DNA of 64,000 bases from Roseburia hominis A2-183 (lineage in GTDB: Bacteria; Bacillota; Clostridia; Lachnospirales; Lachnospiraceae). The stretch lies in contig NC_015977.1 in assembly GCF_000225345.1 (NCBI RefSeq), positions 2,029,501 through 2,093,500 on the forward strand, given 5' to 3'. The position numbers were made by a program, and so were the translations under genes. Below are positions 59,497 through 64,000 of this stretch, piece after piece; the first letter of the stretch is position 1, and every line of letters starts with the position of its first letter. The notes under the pieces were generated by a model. That model had not been told where the DNA came from, did not search any database, and was given only the letters and a program-made list of their open reading frames with translations.

Positions 59497-61200
59497 CTAT
59501 CTCATAAACGGACTGTTCATCAGTTCCTGTTTTGCTACTTCCATCGCACGTGCCACACTGCCCGGCGCAAACGGATTCGACAGATTTGCATAGCGCAATG
59601 TCTCCAGATAGCTCATGCTTCCGCCGCATTTGCAGAGATTTAAGTAATCCTGCCATGCTGTCTCGTGGTTCTCATAATTTTTCTTTTTGAACTCCATCGC
59701 TCCCATCGTCGTCAGCGTATAGTTGATATAATAGAACGGATAGAGATAGATATGCAGCTTGTGGTACCAGAAACCACCGCGGTCAAAGAAATCATCCGCG
59801 TCGTATTTTCTCCACGGCATATACTTCTCTTCCAGCTTCTTCCACTCCGCCGTGCGCTCCTTCGGCGTCAGATCCGGATTGCTGTAGCAGATGTGCTGGA
59901 ACTCATCCACCGCCACACCGAACGGCACAAATGTGATCGCATCCATCAAATGTGCAAAGCGGAATTTATCTGCATCTTTTCCGAAAAATGCCTCCGCATA
60001 CGGATAGGAAAACTGCTCCATCGACATGGAATGAATCTCCGCAATGTCGGTAGACTCTGAGTAGTACTCTGCAATCGGCTGGCTGCGCATTGCCATATAT
60101 CCTGCAAACGCATGTCCCAGCTCGTGTGTCAGCACCTGCATGTCAAAGATTGTCTGATTAAAATTGGAGAACACAAACGGTGCCTGATAATCCGGAAGAA
60201 ATGTCATATATCCCGTAGCAGCTTTTCCCGGCTTATTCTTCAAATCCATCAGTTCGTGCTCAATCATAAAATCAATGAACTCTCCAGTCTCCGGGCTGAT
60301 CTTATGGTACATCTTCCTTGCCTCTTCCACCATAAAATCATCATCTCCCGCAGGAACGGCATTTCCATCCGGAAATACACGCTTCTCATCATAAAACATC
60401 AATGTATCCACACCAATCCGCTTCGCCTGCGCCGCATAGAGCTGTTCACACAGCGGTACGAGTTCCGTACGCACCTGCTCGCGGAACGCTGCCACCTCTT
60501 TTTCCCCATAATCCGTGCGTCCCTGCTGCATGTACCCCACCGGAATAAAGTTGGCATAGCCGAGGTTCTTCCCCATCTGATTGCGGATGGTAATGAGTTC
60601 CTCCCAGATCTCCTCCAGCCGCTTCTCATTGCTGTGGTAAAAATCAGAATATGCCCGCACAGCCGCACGCCGTACTTCTCTGTCCTCATGTTCAAAATAC
60701 TTCTGTACACCATAGAGATTAAGCGTCTGCCCTTCAAATTCGATCGCCGCCGTTGCCATGATCTTCTGATATTCGTTTGTCAGCTTCGCCTCCTGCTGCA
60801 TCAGCGGAATATTTGCCTCACAGAAAGTCTTCCTGTTCAGTTCCTTCTGTGCAAAATACTGTTTCCCGTACTCTTTCTCGATGTCATCGCGAAACGGACT
60901 ATTCATCACTGCCGCATCAAATGCAAGAAACTTCGGCATCACGGTCGGTATGGTATTGTTGATATATTCGTCTTCCTTCTCATAATAAGTATCCGTCGTA
61001 TCTAATGTATGGCGGATGGACGCAATCGTGCACGCAGTCATAAGCTTATTCTGCACGCGCTCTGCCTTCTTTAAGAGTTCCTTTAATCCCTCATAGGAGG
61101 CTGCCTCCTGTACCTGTTTTACCAGTTTTTCAAAAAGCTGTTCCACTTCTGTGAAATCCGGTCTCTCGTATTTCAGTGTTGAAAATGTAAAATCTGCCAT
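59497..61200 (-). CDS. M3-family oligoendopeptidase
   Basis: The 567-residue protein is an M3 zinc oligopeptidase of the PepF-related type. The zinc motif HELGHAFAGY lies near residue 355, with the third ligand in ESTDIAEIHSMSME. The length is typical. It degrades cytoplasmic oligopeptides. The start at 61200 (MADFTFSTLKYERPD) is preferred for the GAGGAGC before it; an earlier in-frame ATG encodes a non-homologous stretch. Confidence 0.93.
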   Translation of the reverse strand: MADFTFSTLKYERPDFTEVEQLFEKLVKQVQEAASYEGLKELLKKAERVQNKLMTACTIASIRHTLDTTDTYYEKEDEYINNTIPTVMPKFLAFDAAVMNSPFRDDIEKEYGKQYFAQKELNRKTFCEANIPLMQQEAKLTNEYQKIMATAAIEFEGQTLNLYGVQKYFEHEDREVRRAAVRAYSDFYHSNEKRLEEIWEELITIRNQMGKNLGYANFIPVGYMQQGRTDYGEKEVAAFREQVRTELVPLCEQLYAAQAKRIGVDTLMFYDEKRVFPDGNAVPAGDDDFMVEEARKMYHKISPETGEFIDFMIEHELMDLKNKPGKAATGYMTFLPDYQAPFVFSNFNQTIFDMQVLTHELGHAFAGYMAMRSQPIAEYYSESTDIAEIHSMSMEQFSYPYAEAFFGKDADKFRFAHLMDAITFVPFGVAVDEFQHICYSNPDLTPKERTAEWKKLEEKYMPWRKYDADDFFDRGGFWYHKLHIYLYPFYYINYTLTTMGAMEFKKKNYENHETAWQDYLNLCKCGGSMSYLETLRYANLSNPFAPGSVARAMEVAKQELMNSPFMR

Positions 61201-61281
61201 ATGCTCCTCATTTCTGCGCACCCCATCGCAGCAATTCTTCTCCTGCAATATCCGTAGCGCTTCTCTCTTTTTCGTTTTATT

Positions 61282-62049
61282 CTACGTTCCGCAGCTTTTC
61301 CTGTCAAGCAACAGCCGGTAACCGGCGTCCATGAGCACCATGCATAAAAGCATCAGAACCGCATAGCCTGCCAGATAGCCCGGGTTCCCCAGAAACGACG
61401 CCAGCCACTCCAGCGGCGATCCGGGCGAAGGCACATTCACAAACATGTAATTGGCATGAAACTTTTTGTCAAACAGGTAAACCGGCGGCACAACCACCAG
61501 AAGAAATACGATCACCTTCCACAGCGCCGCAAGCCGCGGGATAATGTTGTGCTGCAACAGCTGGCAGATCACGTAGAGCACAATCCCGGCATGGAAGGTA
61601 AATCCCTGTATCGTAATAAAATGAATCGCCGGATAGCGCACCCAGTCCGGGAATAAAAGCGCAAGCACGGTTCCCGGCAGACACAGGGTATAGAGAACCT
61701 GTCCCAGCCAGTCCCATTTGAAAAAGGCGTGAAGACAGCACAAAAACCCTGCCATGCTGCACAGGTGAAGCGGCAGTTGATACAGCGACATTTTCCCGAT
61801 CAGAGCCAGCACCGCAATCCGGTACACTTCCAGTCCCACCAGAAAAATGCCGATTCCTCTCTCCGCCAAAAGCCTGCGCCGTCCTCCCCATCGCTTATAA
61901 TAATGGAGGAACAGCAGTAAGAGCCCCGCGCACACGCCCAGCCATAATAAATGTACCGGACCAAAGTGGGAAAATCCCACCCCGTCCGGTATCTCATCTT
62001 CATATGTGAAAAAATAGGAAAGATCAATCCCCAGTCGTCTCATTTTCAC
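61282..62049 (-). CDS. TIGR02206 (YwaF/TMEM164-like) membrane protein
   Basis: The 255-residue protein has six to seven membrane helices and the family hallmarks FGPVHLLWLG, LPLHLCSMAGFLCCL and VLALLFPDWVRYPAIHF. Related eukaryotic TMEM164 acts on lipids, and the bacterial function is unknown. It lies between the M3 peptidase and a large coiled-coil membrane protein. Confidence 0.85.
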   Translation of the reverse strand: MKMRRLGIDLSYFFTYEDEIPDGVGFSHFGPVHLLWLGVCAGLLLLFLHYYKRWGGRRRLLAERGIGIFLVGLEVYRIAVLALIGKMSLYQLPLHLCSMAGFLCCLHAFFKWDWLGQVLYTLCLPGTVLALLFPDWVRYPAIHFITIQGFTFHAGIVLYVICQLLQHNIIPRLAALWKVIVFLLVVVPPVYLFDKKFHANYMFVNVPSPGSPLEWLASFLGNPGYLAGYAVLMLLCMVLMDAGYRLLLDRKSCGT

Positions 62050-62092
62050 ACGCTTCTTTCACAGTGTTTTTCTCCGCGGAATTTCCCTCCGC

Positions 62093-63385
62093 CTAGTCTC
62101 TCTTTGCAACTTCTCCTTCTGTCGAATGTTCCTCCGCAGATTCTCTCTCTGCAGATTCTGCTTCTGCCGAATCTCTCTCCGCAGATTCCCTCTCCACAGA
62201 GTCTCCTTCCGCAGAATGTTCCTCCGTAGTATCTGCATTCGCCGGACTCTTATGCGTCTCATCCGCAGATTCTTTCTTCACAAACTTAAGCCGCGCCAGC
62301 TTCTCGCTCCACCATGCGCGCCAGCGTGCATGCCTTTCTGCCCGCGCCTCCTTCCGCTGTCTGCGGCGCTCGTCCCGCTCTGCCTTCTTCTGCGCTCTCG
62401 CCTCTTCCTTTCTGGTAAACTTCGCCTGCTTTTTCTCCTGCTTCGCGAACGCCCTTTCCTTCAGACGCACTTCCTTTAGCGCTGCCTTCTCGATCTCTAC
62501 GATATAGCGGTTCGCCTTCTTGCGGTTCCTCCGGTCCATCCGGTACGGATCATACAGGAAGTAGGACAGTGCTCCGATCATGAGCACCACAACACCTGCC
62601 ACGGCGAAAACCGGTACCAGAAGCGCATATTCCTCAAAACCAAGTTCGTAGCAGGTAAACGTCACGAGCATAACCGGAAACAGCAGCAGATACACGCCCT
62701 TCGTCAGCACCGTAAAAAACAGTGACTGCTTCCTCCCGTTGGAGAGCAATGCCCCCTCAATGGCCGTATAAAATGCCATAAAAATGCAGATCTCCGACCC
62801 GAACCCGTGCAGTATGCCGCAGATCGCGATCAGCACGAGCGACAGGAAAAACATGGCAAACGCCGTGCCCTGATACCACGCATTGCGGTACTCCGTCATC
62901 CCCTGCAGCTTGTCCTCACTGATCCCGTGCATCCGGTACACTTCCGTGCGGATGCGCTCCTCGAACTGCTCGTTGTACCGCTGCTCTTCCTTGGTATTGC
63001 GCAGATGATTCTCCACCGACAGGCTCATCCGGTCAATATATTCCTGCTCCTGCCGGATCCGTCTGCTGCGCAGCTTCTCGATCTCACTCTGTCTCTGGAC
63101 CTCTTCCTCAAGGCGCATGACCTTGCCGATGCGCGGATTCTTCACTGTGATATCCGAGTAATCCGGCTCCATATCCGCGATCCGGACCCGCGCGCCGGTC
63201 TGCCAGACCTCCGCCTCATTTTCCGATCTCTCCGCCGGCTCTATGCTCGCCGATAACGTCTCTTTCGCCGATGTGCTCCCTGCCTCCTGCTCTGCCGGTG
63301 TGCTTCCCGCTGCCGTCTTTTCCGCTTCTGCGCTTCCCGCCATCGTCCGCGCCTTTTCCCCTGCTTTTTTCCTTCTGCGGCTCAT
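62093..63385 (-). CDS. Unrecognised membrane protein with charged, repetitive ends
   Basis: The 430-residue protein has an Ala/Glu-rich N-terminus, a coiled-coil (about 85-140), four predicted membrane segments (about 160-270), then a strongly basic Arg/Lys region and an acidic C-terminal tail with repeats of the type ESAERDSAEAESAERESAE. No family is recognised. The start at 63385 is favoured by GGGGAG five bases upstream; an in-frame ATG seven codons earlier is possible. The repeated 18-base-like units in the tail suggest slippage and length variation. Confidence 0.68.
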   Translation of the reverse strand: MSRRRKKAGEKARTMAGSAEAEKTAAGSTPAEQEAGSTSAKETLSASIEPAERSENEAEVWQTGARVRIADMEPDYSDITVKNPRIGKVMRLEEEVQRQSEIEKLRSRRIRQEQEYIDRMSLSVENHLRNTKEEQRYNEQFEERIRTEVYRMHGISEDKLQGMTEYRNAWYQGTAFAMFFLSLVLIAICGILHGFGSEICIFMAFYTAIEGALLSNGRKQSLFFTVLTKGVYLLLFPVMLVTFTCYELGFEEYALLVPVFAVAGVVVLMIGALSYFLYDPYRMDRRNRKKANRYIVEIEKAALKEVRLKERAFAKQEKKQAKFTRKEEARAQKKAERDERRRQRKEARAERHARWRAWWSEKLARLKFVKKESADETHKSPANADTTEEHSAEGDSVERESAERDSAEAESAERESAEEHSTEGEVAKRD

Positions 63386-63471
63386 TTGTACTCCCCTTTT
63401 CTTCATTCGTACTCTTTTTTCTCATCTTAGCACAGAATCCGTTGGATTACAAACGGGGGATTATCATTCGA

Positions 63472-64000
63472 TTACTGCACCTCAAGGTAGGAGTAGCCCA
63501 TCAGGCTCTCATCGACCTCGCGCGCGACCTCGCGTCCCTCGCGAATCGCCCAGACGACAAGGGACTGTCCTCTGTGCACATCGCCCGCCGCGAACACATT
63601 TTTCACGCTGGTCTCATAGGCGCCCTCCGCCGTTGCGACGTTGGTTCTGCCGTTTAAGTCCACACCGAACGCGTCCGCCACATATTTTTCCGTGCCGAGG
63701 AATCCGGCAGCGATCAGCACAAGATCCGCTTCCATCTTCTGCTCGCTTCCCGCAACCTCGGTCATCGTCACACGCCCGGTCTTCTCATCCCGCTTCGGTT
63801 CGAGCTTTACAGTGACAAGCCCGCAAAGATTGCCGTTCTTGTCTTTTAAGAATTCCTTCACCGTCGTCTGATAGATCCGCGGGTCGTGCCCGAACACCGC
63901 AATCGCTTCCTCCTGGCCGTAATCGGTCTTTAACACCTTCGGCCACTCCGGCCACGGATTATTCTCCGCGCGCTTTGCCGGTGCCTGCGGCATCATCTCA
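63472..64000 (-). CDS. gltD: GltD-type glutamate synthase small subunit, C-terminal part (cut by window edge)
   Basis: The 176 visible residues are the C-terminal pyridine-nucleotide domain of a glutamate synthase small subunit: [21 protein letters not shown], then [26 protein letters not shown], the FAD-binding end of GltD. It transfers electrons from NADPH to the large subunit for glutamate synthesis. The frame is open at the window edge, so the N-terminal ferredoxin-like and FAD parts lie outside. Confidence 0.9.
   Translation of the reverse strand, partial: EMMPQAPAKRAENNPWPEWPKVLKTDYGQEEAIAVFGHDPRIYQTTVKEFLKDKNGNLCGLVTVKLEPKRDEKTGRVTMTEVAGSEQKMEADLVLIAAGFLGTEKYVADAFGVDLNGRTNVATAEGAYETSVKNVFAAGDVHRGQSLVVWAIREGREVAREVDESLMGYSYLEVQ

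Noticed and set aside
60112..61005. 297-codon open frame antisense to the M3 peptidase
   Set aside because: Shadow of a well-supported peptidase gene.

Overview
The window looks like the chromosome of a strictly anaerobic gut-type Firmicute, most likely a Lachnospiraceae (Clostridia). Supporting signs are a CIRCE-controlled groESL operon, a group B monomeric [FeFe] hydrogenase, the housekeeping block rho-rpmE-yqhQ-prmC-prfA, DUF4364 and TIGR01212 genes, a DUF2201/leucine-rich-repeat pair, and Clostridia-type SD sequences (AGGAGG) before most starts. No rRNA or CRISPR array is visible; there is one tRNA, Val(CAC).

Layout. 1-20.7 kb is GC-rich core on the minus strand: chemoreceptor N-terminus (cut by the edge), frameshifted Nudix gene, groESL, DUF2974 hydrolase, HAD phosphatase, [FeFe] hydrogenase, class II aldolase with iron alcohol dehydrogenase, a DUF2975/HTH/DUF4173 membrane cassette, tRNA-Val, DUF2201 and LRR genes, an M14 peptidase, an operon in which hypB and hypA flank a 903-residue FAD/Fe-S oxidoreductase, and feoA. 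20.8-49.8 kb is an AT-richer accessory island studded with insertion-sequence remnants and broken genes. 49.8-64 kb is core again: prfA, prmC, yqhQ, rpmE, rho, malic enzyme, radical SAM gene, flavin reductase, aspartate dehydrogenase-like gene, M3 peptidase, membrane proteins and the end of a GltD-type gene.

The island has three metabolic modules. (i) ridA-malY-M20 amidohydrolase-marR, preceded by a strong promoter covered by two palindromes. (ii) A large divergent cluster: eleven minus-strand genes (two class III CoA-transferases, metallo-beta-lactamase hydrolase, enoyl-CoA hydratase, CaiA-like reductase, EtfB, EtfA, butyryl-CoA-dehydrogenase-like enzyme, a 40-residue membrane peptide, sodium:solute symporter, MFS transporter) and four plus-strand genes (FixA, FixB, CaiC-like ligase, second MalY). 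The parts resemble the carnitine (cai/fix) and caffeate (car) pathways: import an organic acid, activate it to a CoA thioester, hydrate or dehydrate it, reduce the double bond with ETF electrons, and recycle CoA to new substrate. (iii) Three tandem hormone-sensitive-lipase-family esterases, the middle one broken, with related promoters and 5' leader inverted repeats. These could release the acid from an ester. The substrate is not identifiable from sequence; the whole is a candidate undescribed enoate-reducing or thioether/ester-processing pathway.

Many island genes are decaying: N-truncated ferredoxin with a frameshift, ATPase fused to a transposase fragment, M20 frameshifted in a poly-A run, truncated cytidylate-kinase-like gene, deleted azlC, broken esterase, dead transposase. 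The core metabolic cluster itself is intact.
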